59,232 nt of DNA, taken from positions 1 to 59,232 of the forward strand of contig JAISFR010000013.1 of NCBI GenBank assembly GCA_031263565.1, written 5' to 3'. The notes under the pieces were generated by a model. It worked only from the letters and a program-made list of their open reading frames with translations, made no database searches and was not told the DNA's origin. Position 1 is the stretch's first letter, and each line of letters opens with the position of its first letter. Source of the DNA: Candidatus Adiutrix sp. (GTDB lineage Bacteria; Desulfobacterota; Desulfarculia; Adiutricales; Adiutricaceae). Below, piece by piece: positions 51,745 through 59,083 of this stretch. The position numbers and the translations under genes were made by a program.

Positions 51745-52617
51745 TCAGCAGTTGCCCAGGTGGACCTGGCGGAGGCGGGTCCGGGCCAGTCGGCCGAAGC
51801 GCCTGAGCAGTTCCAGATCGGTGGGCGGGGCCTGGTAGCGGAAGGCCGGGAAGTAACGGGAAATGTGCAGCGGCAGATCCGGGGATTGGGCGGCCACCCA
51901 GTCGACCAGGGCGGCGAACTGGTCGGGGTCGTCGCTGAGGCCGGGCACCACCAGGGTGGTCAGTTCCAGATGAATGCCGGCGGCCAGCATTTTTTGGATA
52001 TTGGCCCTGGCGGTTTCCAGGGAACCGCCCAGGGCGGCGTAGTTTGCGGGATCAAAGGTCTTGAGGTCAATGTTGGCCGCCGCGGTCCAGGGCAGCAACT
52101 CGTTCAGCAGTTCGGCCGAAAACTGGCCGTTGCTGACCAGCACCGTGGCGATGCCGGCCTCTTTCAAAACAGGCGCGGCCGCCAGGATGTATTCGGCCAT
52201 GACCGTGGGCTCGTTATAGGTATAGGCCACCGAGTTCAGGCGCAGTTCCCTGACCTGGTCCCGCAGTTCTTCGGGGCTGACGGCCAATAGCGGCGGCCGG
52301 CCCCGGGGCCGGGCAAGGGCGTGATTCTGGCAGAAAGGGCAGCCCATGGTGCAGCCCAGACCGCCCAGGGAAAAAATCCGGCTGCCGGGCCGCCAGTGAC
52401 GCAGAGGCTTTTTTTCAACGGGGTCCACCGCCCGGCTGCTGAAGAGGCCCAGGTAAGGGGAGACCAAAGCCCCGGCTTCGGCCCCCCGCACCCCGCAGTA
52501 ACCCCGGCCCCCGACCGGGATCAGGCAGCGGCGAAAGCAGAGCCCGCAGCGGTAACGGCCCGGCCCGGCCGGTTCCCCGGGCTCCCGGGTCCAGAAGCGG
52601 GGCCTGATCCCGGTCAC
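51745..52617 (-). CDS. amrS: AmmeMemoRadiSam system radical SAM enzyme
   Basis: 290 residues. GLGCTMGCPFCQNHALA holds the CxxxCxxC cluster (C89, C93, C96). The N-terminus has an extra Cys set (CGLCFRRC, then GYCGVRG) seen in this subgroup, similar to pyruvate-formate-lyase-activating relatives. LRLNSVAYTYNEPTVMAEYI and WTAANIDLKTFDP are core motifs. It overlaps the AMMECR1 gene by four bases. The reaction of the AmmeMemoRadiSam set is unproven; RNA or protein modification has been suggested. Confidence 0.9.
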   Translation of the reverse strand: MTGIRPRFWTREPGEPAGPGRYRCGLCFRRCLIPVGGRGYCGVRGAEAGALVSPYLGLFSSRAVDPVEKKPLRHWRPGSRIFSLGGLGCTMGCPFCQNHALARPRGRPPLLAVSPEELRDQVRELRLNSVAYTYNEPTVMAEYILAAAPVLKEAGIATVLVSNGQFSAELLNELLPWTAAANIDLKTFDPANYAALGGSLETARANIQKMLAAGIHLELTTLVVPGLSDDPDQFAALVDWVAAQSPDLPLHISRYFPAFRYQAPPTDLELLRRFGRLARTRLRQVHLGNC

Positions 52618-53159
52618 GCCGGGCCGTCCTCCCGATAGCGGTCGACGCTGAAGCGCTGGAGACTGACCCCCTTGAGACTGCTGAGGCCGGCTTTGCGGGC
52701 GGCAATGGCCAACTGCTGATCAACGGTCTCCACGCCCTCCAGATCGGGCAGCAACAGGCCTCTCTGTTCACCCCGGCTGACGATGACCCCCCAGCAGGCC
52801 GGGTTCAGTTCGGCCGGGCTGTCCACCGGCTCCGGGGGCGACAGAACATCCACCGAGAAGCTGACCTCCCCCATTTCCCGGGGCCTCAGGGGCGGAAAGC
52901 GAGGGTCCCGGGTGGCGGCGGATATGGCATTGGCCATGATCTCCCGGGCCAGGTCTCCCTGAACTGGAAAAACGGTGCCCACGCAGCCGCGGAGACCGCC
53001 GCCCAGGGTCTTGATGGAAACAAAGCAGGCCCGACGGGGCCGCCACAGATCGGCCGGCGCCTCGATTTCCTTTAAAAGGCTGTCGTCGACCGGCCGGCCG
53101 GCCAGATGTTTTTCCAGAGTCAGCCGGGCCAGACGGGGGAAGGGATGAATGGCCTCCAT
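52614..53159 (-). CDS. amrA: AMMECR1-domain protein (AmmeMemoRadiSam system protein A)
   Basis: 181 residues. FVSIKTLGGGLRGCVGTVFP is the LRGCIG signature of AMMECR1. FPPLRPREMGEVSFSVDVLS and GVIVSRGEQRGLLLPDLEG follow in the usual order. The human homologue is linked to Alport-related syndrome, but the function is not known. It lies between the LigB-like and radical SAM genes on one transcript. Confidence 0.92.
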   Translation of the reverse strand: MEAIHPFPRLARLTLEKHLAGRPVDDSLLKEIEAPADLWRPRRACFVSIKTLGGGLRGCVGTVFPVQGDLAREIMANAISAATRDPRFPPLRPREMGEVSFSVDVLSPPEPVDSPAELNPACWGVIVSRGEQRGLLLPDLEGVETVDQQLAIAARKAGLSSLKGVSLQRFSVDRYREDGPA

Positions 53160-53180
53160 AATTGGCCTCCATAGCGAAAT

Positions 53181-54011
53181 TTAAAGCTCCGGATCGCCAA
53201 GCAGTTTAAAGGCATTGGCATAGCCCACGCCGAAAGGCCCCTCATAAGACAGCAGTTCCGCGCCGTGGTCGTGGCCCAGGCCGCTCATCAGACCCAGCAT
53301 GGTCAGGGCCGAACGAAAGCCGCATTCCCCGGCCTCCTGAAGCCGCCGGGCCGGCCAGTTTTCCAGCAGGCTGTTGACCTGACCGTCGGCCACCGCCGCG
53401 ACCAGTTCCCGGTCGAACTTTTCGCCGCTGGGATGAAAGCCGCCCGGCCCTTCGAGGCGCAGCCGGTGGGACAGGTCGCCGCTGGCCAGCAAGGCCCAGC
53501 GGCCGGCCGGTTTAAAATCAGCCAGGGCCCGCCCCAGCTCAAGGGCCTCAGCCGGCGACAGGCCGACCGGATTGGCCAGGATGACCGGCGGCTGATTTTC
53601 AAAAATTTCGGCCAGAAAGTGGAGCGGCACCAGGGTCCCGTGGTCCGGGCCGAGTCTGGCCACCGGCGTGCTGATCAGCGGCAGCCCCCGCCGCTTAAGG
53701 TGGGCCCGCAAGTCCCGCCGCGCGGCTGAAGGGCTTTTCAGCTCGAAATGGACCTGGGGCGCGCCGAAACCTTCCAGTCCGCCGGACATTTGCCCAGCGT
53801 CGTTGAGAAAAAAAACCCCGGGCGCATAGGGTTGATGAGGGGAGAGAACCAGGAGCAGATCCGGCTGCCCGCCCCGGGGCAGAAGCCCCAGCCGGCTCTG
53901 TATCCGGGCGGCCCCGGCCAGGGTAAGGGCGGCTTCGTTTTCCCGGCCCCGGCCCACAGCGGCGATCATGACGGGCGGGTGCGGCATCAGGGCTGTCCAA
54001 ATCCAGGGCAT
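53181..54011 (-). CDS. LigB-like (class III extradiol dioxygenase / Memo-fold) protein
   Basis: 276 residues. MPHPPVMIAAVGRG near residue 9 and LLASGDLSHRLRLEGPGGFH near 193 match the metal-binding region of class III extradiol dioxygenases, with LGPDHGTLVPLHF in between. It occupies the place of the Memo protein (AmmeMemoRadiSam B), to which it is structurally related. The family ends with SYEGPFGVGYANA. It is the first gene of the three-gene cluster, 21 bases before amrA. Whether it is an oxygenase is doubtful in an anaerobe; a shared role with AmrA and AmrS is more likely. Confidence 0.85.
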   Translation of the reverse strand: MPWIWTALMPHPPVMIAAVGRGRENEAALTLAGAARIQSRLGLLPRGGQPDLLLVLSPHQPYAPGVFFLNDAGQMSGGLEGFGAPQVHFELKSPSAARRDLRAHLKRRGLPLISTPVARLGPDHGTLVPLHFLAEIFENQPPVILANPVGLSPAEALELGRALADFKPAGRWALLASGDLSHRLRLEGPGGFHPSGEKFDRELVAAVADGQVNSLLENWPARRLQEAGECGFRSALTMLGLMSGLGHDHGAELLSYEGPFGVGYANAFKLLGDPEL

Positions 54012-54046
54012 AACCGGTAACTCTCTCAGGCGGTCGGCCGACAGCC

Positions 54047-54084
54047 AGGATTTGAAATGCGGCCCAGCCCCAATTTCAAATCCT
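54047..54084 (-). promoter_or_regulatory. 12-bp inverted repeat upstream of the AmmeMemoRadiSam genes
   Basis: aggatttgaaat (54047-54058) and atttcaaatcct (54073-54084) pair perfectly around 14 bases, 36-73 bases before the first ATG. It could be an operator or a leader hairpin. Confidence 0.45.
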
Positions 54085-54381
54085 TGATGTCTGCGCTTTC
54101 AGGTTGATTGCTTAGCCATCGGCATTTCAATTCACGGTTTAAACCTTAAATCCGCAGCCTTGATTATACGCCAAAAACGCCGGCCGGCAAAAAAATTTTC
54201 AGGGGGCTGAGATCTTTTCAGGCCGGTCAGGCCTGGGCCCTGAGGCCTGACGGCCCGCGGGAAAATCAGAGACCTGATAAAGCTTGTTTCTTCCGCACGG
54301 CTGTCAGCAGGCCCCAAACCCTGAGCGGCGAAATACGGCGGCATAAGATATTGGCAGACCGTAAAGCCCCGCAAATTCAGA

Positions 54382-54411
54382 TTGACAGCTTTGCGTCTGT
54401 GGTGGCATGAT
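54382..54411 (+). promoter_or_regulatory. Candidate promoter for 54442-55894 genes
   Basis: TTGACA (54382-54387), 18-base spacer, CATGAT (54406-54411), about 30 bases before the small gene at 54442. Confidence 0.5.
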
Positions 54412-54441
54412 ATGCCAAATCGCCGTCCGGGGGTCTGGGGT

Positions 54442-54678
54442 ATGAAGGTATTGCAGTTTAAGCGTTATTCGGTTCTGGATGAGGTTTTGTCGGCCCTGAC
54501 CAGGCCGGCCGAAGACCCGCTGGAGGAAGCCCTGGTCATCGGCCGGAGGAAGAGCGGCGCTCGCTTCTCTTTTATGACCAACGCTGAAAACATTCCGGAA
54601 CTTATCGGCTACCTGGAGGCCATCAAGACCGACCTGACCCTGGAAATGATCTACCAGGCCGAACGGGACGACGAGTGA
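54442..54678 (+). CDS. Small hypothetical protein
   Basis: 78 residues from the ATG at 54442 (MKVLQFKRYSVLDEVLSALT); an earlier in-frame start at 54382 overlaps the promoter. It is acidic, with no signal, membrane segment or recognised domain. It precedes the AI-2E-family gene by 49 bases on the same strand. Confidence 0.55.
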   Translation: MKVLQFKRYSVLDEVLSALTRPAEDPLEEALVIGRRKSGARFSFMTNAENIPELIGYLEAIKTDLTLEMIYQAERDDE

Positions 54679-54727
54679 AAAAATCGGCCGACCAGCGCCT
54701 GACAACCCCTAATATTGAGGCCAGCCC

Positions 54728-55894
54728 ATGAGTTTCGATATCGCCAGTTTCGCCCGCACCAACAAGGTCATCCTCATCTGGACGGCCTTCGGCTTCCTGA
54801 TTTACCTTCTGAGGGACATGTTCGGGCTGGTCTTCATCACCTATATCATGTGCTTCATCACCAACGGCCTGACCCACTGGCTGCACCGCTCGGCCGGGGC
54901 GCGCCGCCGCTTTATGGTGGTCTGCATCTATCTGCTCTTTCTGGCCCTGATCTCCTGCTTCATCTTTTTCCTGACCCCCCGGCTGGTCAACGAGGCTAAA
55001 AATTTCACCGAGCAACTGCCCCGCACCCTGGTGACCATCGAAGCCTGGGTGGACAGCAATTTAGCCGAAAACGAAACCCTGGCCCCGATCTCCGACCGCA
55101 TCAAGACCTTTCTGACCCCGGAACAGATGATCGTCAAAGGTTGGGCCATGGGGCGGGGCGCCCTGGAGCGGAGCTTTCACTACGCCAGTTGGTTTTTCCT
55201 GGCTCTCTTGTTCAGTTTTCTGATCATGCTGGACCTGCCGCGCCTGACCCGCAGCGTGCGGGAACTGCGCTTCACCCGCCTGGCTTCGGTTTATGAGGAA
55301 ACCGCCAACAGCATCATTCTTTTCGCCAAGGTGGTGGGCGAGAATTTTCGGGCTCAGATCATGGTTTCGGCCGTGAACACCACCCTGACGGCCATCGGCC
55401 TGCAGATTCTGGGCGTGGGCGGGGCGGTGCTTTTGTGCACCCTGGTTTTTTTCTGCGGGCTGATCCCGGTGCTGGGGGTTTTCATCTCCTCGGTGCCCAT
55501 CGTCCTGATGGCCGTCAACAGCGGAGGCATTTCCCTGGGGCTCTGGGCCGCGCTCATGATCATCTTCATTCACCTGATCGAAGCCTATGTCCTCAATCCC
55601 CGCATCGTCTCCCGGGTCATGCACATCAACCCGGTGCTGACCCTGATCATCCTCTACATCGCCCACAGCTTCATCGGCCTGTGGGGCATGCTCCTGGGCG
55701 TGCCCATTTCGGTCTATATCTACCGTCAGCTCATCGTCGGCTGCAGCCCGAAACCCAAGCGGGGCCTGATCCGGGAGCCGGACCAGGCGGAAGCCGGGGC
55801 GGCCATGGAAAAGGCGGCCGCCGCCTCGGCCGAAGTTTCCGAACTGGACTATGAAGCGGCCATCCTGGAAGACGCCGAAGAAGGCCGCCGCTGA
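54728..55894 (+). CDS. AI-2E-family transporter (PF01594)
   Basis: 388 residues with the typical pattern of paired helices at the N-terminus (VILIWTAFGFLIYLLRDMFG, LVFITYIMCFITNGLTHWL, VVCIYLLFLALISCFIFFL), a long soluble loop, and a second helix group (FLALLFSFLIMLDL; LLCTLVFFCGLIPVLGVFIS; LGLWAALMIIFIHLIEAYVL; WGMLLGVPISVYIY). PVLGVFISSVPIVLMAV is the family signature. Members export AI-2 or act as Na+/H+ antiporters; the substrate here is unknown. It is followed by two SGNH hydrolase genes. Confidence 0.9.
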   Translation: MSFDIASFARTNKVILIWTAFGFLIYLLRDMFGLVFITYIMCFITNGLTHWLHRSAGARRRFMVVCIYLLFLALISCFIFFLTPRLVNEAKNFTEQLPRTLVTIEAWVDSNLAENETLAPISDRIKTFLTPEQMIVKGWAMGRGALERSFHYASWFFLALLFSFLIMLDLPRLTRSVRELRFTRLASVYEETANSIILFAKVVGENFRAQIMVSAVNTTLTAIGLQILGVGGAVLLCTLVFFCGLIPVLGVFISSVPIVLMAVNSGGISLGLWAALMIIFIHLIEAYVLNPRIVSRVMHINPVLTLIILYIAHSFIGLWGMLLGVPISVYIYRQLIVGCSPKPKRGLIREPDQAEAGAAMEKAAAASAEVSELDYEAAILEDAEEGRR

Positions 55895-55913
55895 TCAGCC
55901 CCCAAGGAAGACC

Positions 55914-56534
55914 ATGACCTTTAAATTGCCTGTAACTCTGAGCTTTTTTCTGATTTTTTCAGCCCTGCTTTCCCTGGCGGCCGAACGCGGCCAGGCCTCA
56001 GGTGGCCTGAGGGCGCTTATGCTGGGCGACAGCCTGACCGCCGGCGGCGACTGGCCGGCCCTGCTGCCCGGGGTGGAAATCATCAATCAGGGCCTGAGCG
56101 GCCAGACCAGCGGCCAGATACTTACGCGGCTGGACAGCGTAGCTGAGGCCCGGCCGGACCTGATCTTTCTGCTGGCCGGCGTCAATGATTTCTATGTCGC
56201 CCGGGGGGAGGAGCGGATAGTGGCCAATCACCTGGCCATCTGGCGGGAACTGGCCCGGAAGCTGCCCCAAGCCCGTCTCCAGGTGATTTCTCTGACGCCG
56301 GTCAGCGAGCGGAAATATCCCGGGCTGAACCGGCGGATAAGAGCGGTGAACCGGCAGCTGGAAGGCGAGGCCCGAAAAATGGGCCTCTCTTTCATTGATC
56401 TCTACAGCCCCCTGGCCGATGAAGAGGGCGCCTTAAGGCCGGAATATACTTACGACGGCCTGCATTTCAGCGCCGAAGGCTACCGGGTCTGGGCCGTGAC
56501 CATCAACCCTTATCTTAAAGAGGCCAGGCCATGA
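55914..56534 (+). CDS. Exported SGNH/GDSL hydrolase
   Basis: 206 residues from the ATG at 55914, with aaggaag upstream. A signal peptide is clear (LPVTLSFFLIFSALLSLA, cleavage near residue 28). LMLGDSLTAGGDW gives the nucleophile Ser (block I), NQGLSGQTSGQIL the Gly block, LAGVNDFYVARGEE the Asn, and YDGLHFSAEGY the Asp/His pair. Likely an esterase or lipase of the periplasm. It overlaps the next gene by four bases. Confidence 0.88.
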   Translation: MTFKLPVTLSFFLIFSALLSLAAERGQASGGLRALMLGDSLTAGGDWPALLPGVEIINQGLSGQTSGQILTRLDSVAEARPDLIFLLAGVNDFYVARGEERIVANHLAIWRELARKLPQARLQVISLTPVSERKYPGLNRRIRAVNRQLEGEARKMGLSFIDLYSPLADEEGALRPEYTYDGLHFSAEGYRVWAVTINPYLKEARP

Positions 56535-57061
56535 GCGACCTGGTCGTCATGCTGGGCGACAGCCTGAGCGCCGGCAACGCCTGGAACCGGGCTTTCCCCG
56601 GTCTGGCCATCAGAAACATGGGAGTCGACGGCGATACCTGGGCCGGGCTTTGGAACCGCCTGAACGAGGTGGCCATTCTTCAGCCGGCCAAAGTCTTTCT
56701 GCAGATCGGCATCAACGATCTGTTGCGGGGCGCGCCGCCCGACGAGATCGTGGCCGGCCACCGCCGCATCTGGCGGGATCTGGGCAAAAAATCACCGGAA
56801 ACCCGGCTTTACGTCATCTCCCTGTTGCCCTATCTGGAAGAAGCCCTGCCCGGGCTGCCGCCCAACCTGGACATCATTTACATCAACCTGGCCCTGGCTG
56901 AAAAAGCCGAACAGAGCGGGCTGGATTTCATCAATCTCTTCCCCCTTTTTGCTGACGAGGACTACCAACTGCGCCTGGACTACACCAGCGACGGCCTCCA
57001 CCTGACGCCTAAGGGTTACCGGGTTTGGGAAGAGGCCCTGCGCCCGGTCCTGGAACCGTAA
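56531..57061 (+). CDS. Cytosolic SGNH/GDSL hydrolase (paralogue)
   Basis: 176 residues with no signal peptide. VVMLGDSLSAGNAWNRAFPG (Ser), NMGVDGDTWAGLW (Gly), LQIGINDLLRGAPPDE (Asn) and YTSDGLHLTPKGYRVWEEAL (Asp, His) are all present. It resembles its exported neighbour in motif order and spacing, so the pair probably arose by duplication. It is 36 bases before kdsD. Confidence 0.88.
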   Translation: MSDLVVMLGDSLSAGNAWNRAFPGLAIRNMGVDGDTWAGLWNRLNEVAILQPAKVFLQIGINDLLRGAPPDEIVAGHRRIWRDLGKKSPETRLYVISLLPYLEEALPGLPPNLDIIYINLALAEKAEQSGLDFINLFPLFADEDYQLRLDYTSDGLHLTPKGYRVWEEALRPVLEP

Positions 57062-57097
57062 ACGGGACGATCGAAACCTATATCAGGATGGATTAGG

Positions 57098-58072
57098 ATG
57101 GACAGCCGAAAAGATCAAGACCAGATTCTGGCCGAAGCGGTGCGGGTTCTCAATAACGAAGCCCGGAGTCTGAAGGTTCTGGCCGAGTCCCTGAACGGGG
57201 ATTTCACCGACGCCGTGGATCTGCTTTTGAAACTGGAAGGCCGGGTGGCCGTCTGCGGCATGGGCAAGAGCGGGCACGTGGCCCGCAAGGTGGCCGCCAC
57301 CCTGGCCTCCACCGGCGCCCCGGCCTATTTCATCCATCCGGCCGAGGCCAGCCACGGGGATCTGGGCATGCTGGCCCCCAGGGACGCTCTGCTGGCTTTT
57401 TCCAATTCCGGGGAAACCCTGGAGTTGGAGAGCATACTGATTTTCTGCGCCCGGCGCCAGATTCCGGTCATCGGGGTGACTAAAAACCCGGCCAGTCTCT
57501 TGGGCCGCCAGTCGCGGCTGGTGCTGGAACTGCCGGATCTTCCGGAGGCCTGCCCCTTCGGCAGCGCCCCGACCACCAGCACCACCATGATGATGGCCCT
57601 AGGCGATGCTTTGGCTCTCTGCCTGTTGGAGGCCAAGGGTTTCACCCCTGAGGACTTTCATCAGTATCATCCCGGCGGCAGCCTGGGCCGCAAGCTTTTG
57701 GCGGTGCGGGACATCATGCACGTGGGCGACGAGATACCCATCCTCCACCCTGACCAGCCCATGCCCGAAGTGCTCTACACCATCACCGGCAAAAGCCTGG
57801 GCTGCAGCGGGGTGCTCGGCCCGGACGGAACCCTGATCGGCATCGTAACCGACGGCGATCTGCGGCGGCACATGGCCGCCGACTTCCTCAAGCTCAGCGC
57901 CCGTCAGATCATGACCGCCAATCCGGTGACCGTCGGCCCCGACACCCTGGCCGCCCAGGTCCTGGGCCTGATGCAGAAGAAGAGCATCACTTCGGTTTTT
58001 GTGGTCGACGAGCAACTCAGGCCCCTGGGCCTGGTGCACATTCACGACTGCCTGCGGGCCGGCCTGGAGTAA
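57098..58072 (+). CDS. kdsD: Arabinose-5-phosphate isomerase (KpsF/GutQ family)
   Basis: 324 residues. It makes arabinose-5-phosphate from ribulose-5-phosphate for Kdo synthesis. The SIS domain covers residues 35-170 (RVAVCGMGKSGHVARKVAAT; PAYFIHPAEASHGDLGML; AFSNSGETLELESIL). Two CBS domains fill 205-324 (MHVGDEIPILHPDQPMPEVL; LIGIVTDGDLRRHMAADFL; MTANPVTVGPDTLAAQVLGL). It is last of the plus-strand run. Its 3' end and 28 bases beyond the stop are repeated 1133 bases downstream. Confidence 0.95.
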   Translation: MDSRKDQDQILAEAVRVLNNEARSLKVLAESLNGDFTDAVDLLLKLEGRVAVCGMGKSGHVARKVAATLASTGAPAYFIHPAEASHGDLGMLAPRDALLAFSNSGETLELESILIFCARRQIPVIGVTKNPASLLGRQSRLVLELPDLPEACPFGSAPTTSTTMMMALGDALALCLLEAKGFTPEDFHQYHPGGSLGRKLLAVRDIMHVGDEIPILHPDQPMPEVLYTITGKSLGCSGVLGPDGTLIGIVTDGDLRRHMAADFLKLSARQIMTANPVTVGPDTLAAQVLGLMQKKSITSVFVVDEQLRPLGLVHIHDCLRAGLE

Positions 58073-58100
58073 AGGGGCCGCCCCGCCGGCGCCTGTTCCG
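57951..58100 (+). repeat. Upstream copy of the kdsD 3'-end repeat
   Basis: This 150-base stretch covers the last 40 codons of kdsD and the following 28 bases. It matches 59084-59232 with seven substitutions and one single-base gap. Confidence 0.9.
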
Positions 58101-58120
58101 ATTTTCAGAAATAGAACGAT

Positions 58121-58345
58121 TTAATGTGAAATTAGCGTATCTAATTCCAATCTTTCGACTCCCGCCAACAAAATCGACCGGGCCAGATCGGCCCGGTCAC
58201 GGTTAAGGGCCTCGGCCAGATTGTCCAAGCGCCGGCCGTCGGTCGCGGTCAAGCGGATATTGACCACGTAAGTCAGAGGGTTTTTAGCTTTGGGGCGGCC
58301 TTTGCCGGGCTTGCGGCCGAGCGCCCCTTCCTTTTTTTCAGTCAT
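58121..58345 (-). CDS. Ribbon-helix-helix DNA-binding protein, third gene of the hic cassette
   Basis: 74 residues. A basic, disordered start (LGRKPGKGRPKAKN) is followed by a ribbon-helix-helix fold: strand YVVNIRLTATDGRRL, helices NLAEALNRDRADLARSILL. This is the type of domain that many HicB antitoxins carry at their own C-terminus. The start overlaps the end of hicB by eight bases, so the two are coupled. It probably supplies operator binding to the HicA/HicB pair. Confidence 0.75.
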   Translation of the reverse strand: MTEKKEGALGRKPGKGRPKAKNPLTYVVNIRLTATDGRRLDNLAEALNRDRADLARSILLAGVERLELDTLISH

Positions 58346-58691
58346 GGTTCTGGTGCCGGGCCAGGTATTCGCGGGCGGCCTTGGACAGCAGGTCGCTTTG
58401 GGCCGCCTGGGCCAAAGCCTGGGCTAAAGCCTCGGGGGCTTCACCCCCAGCCACCCGCACCAACAACGGCCGGGGCGCGCCGTCATAAGCGGGGGCGGCC
58501 AATACCGCCCCGGGACCGCTGGCCGGGGGATTGTCCCGGCCTTCCAGCCATAAGGGCATGGCTTCATCCACCAAATAGCGGTAGGCGTCCTCAAAACTGT
58601 CTCCGTAAGTCAGACAGCCAGGCATATCCGGAACATCCACCGAATAAGATCCGTCGGCTTCTTCAAAAAATCTGGCCCAATACGCTTTCAT
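58338..58691 (-). CDS. hicB: HicB-family antitoxin
   Basis: 117 residues from the ATG at 58689-58691; an earlier in-frame ATG at 58700 is possible. The N-terminal half YWARFFEEADGSYSVDVPDM, then PGCLTYGDSFEDAYRYLVDE is the classic HicB partial RNase H fold. The C-terminal half is Ala-rich and shows no helix-turn-helix or ribbon-helix-helix. It lies 32 bases after hicA. It should neutralise the HicA RNase by direct binding. Confidence 0.88.
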   Translation of the reverse strand: MKAYWARFFEEADGSYSVDVPDMPGCLTYGDSFEDAYRYLVDEAMPLWLEGRDNPPASGPGAVLAAPAYDGAPRPLLVRVAGGEAPEALAQALAQAAQSDLLSKAAREYLARHQNHD

Positions 58692-58723
58692 AATCACCAT
58701 CCCCAAGCAGCGGCCATCGCCGC

Positions 58724-58918
58724 TTAGAATTTTATCTTAGCCTGTCTTTCAATGCTTTTCAAAGTGCCTATGGGGACATCCTTGGCCCCGTGAATCGGCA
58801 CGATCACCGCCCCGAGTTCAGGATGGTCGGGGTTGATCAGCTTTTCGTGGCTGCCGCGCTTCCCCTGGGATATCCAGCCCGCCGCCTCCAGTTTTTTCAC
58901 GATCACTTTGCCGTTCAT
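58724..58918 (-). CDS. hicA: HicA-family mRNA interferase toxin
   Basis: 64 residues from the ATG at 58916-58918; the in-frame ATG at 58930 is too close to the aaagg site. VKKLEAAGWISQGKRGSHEK holds the double-stranded-RNA-binding-like fold with the catalytic His (GSHEKL), followed by VIVPIHGAKDVPIGTLKSIE. HicA cuts mRNA when free of HicB. It is first of three genes behind a near-consensus promoter. Confidence 0.92.
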   Translation of the reverse strand: MNGKVIVKKLEAAGWISQGKRGSHEKLINPDHPELGAVIVPIHGAKDVPIGTLKSIERQAKIKF

Positions 58919-58941
58919 GACAACCCCCATCCTTTAAAAGC

Positions 58942-58991
58942 AGTATAGGTTATTTTATATTTTTTGTCAACAATAAAATATACAAAAAATA
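58942..58991 (-). promoter_or_regulatory. hicA promoter with interleaved inverted repeats
   Basis: Minus strand TTGACA (58965-58970), 17-base spacer, TATACT (58942-58947). Overlapping it are TATTTTAT (58951-58958) with ATAAAATA (58973-58980), and TATTTTTTGT (58958-58967) with ACAAAAAATA (58982-58991). These are good candidates for antitoxin operators. Confidence 0.8.
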
Positions 58992-59083
58992 AAAAGCGGC
59001 CTAAAAAAAGTCCCGTTGCAGGGCGGGGAAAGGGTGACGGGTGTTTGAAATACGGCGTTTACGTTATCTGGCGGGGATTTCCG

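Larger units (their letters stand above)
54012..54441. other. Divergent intergenic region with two inverted repeats
   Basis: 430 bases between the AmmeMemoRadiSam cluster (minus) and a small plus-strand gene. It holds a perfect 12-bp inverted repeat aggatttgaaat/atttcaaatcct at 54047-54084, a GC-rich hairpin at 54221-54256 (gtcaggcct/aggcctgac core), and a plus-strand promoter near 54382. No gene is seen. Confidence 0.6.

Noticed and set aside
54221-54256. GC-rich hairpin as terminator
   Set aside because: Both flanking genes start away from it and no T run follows, so nothing ends here.
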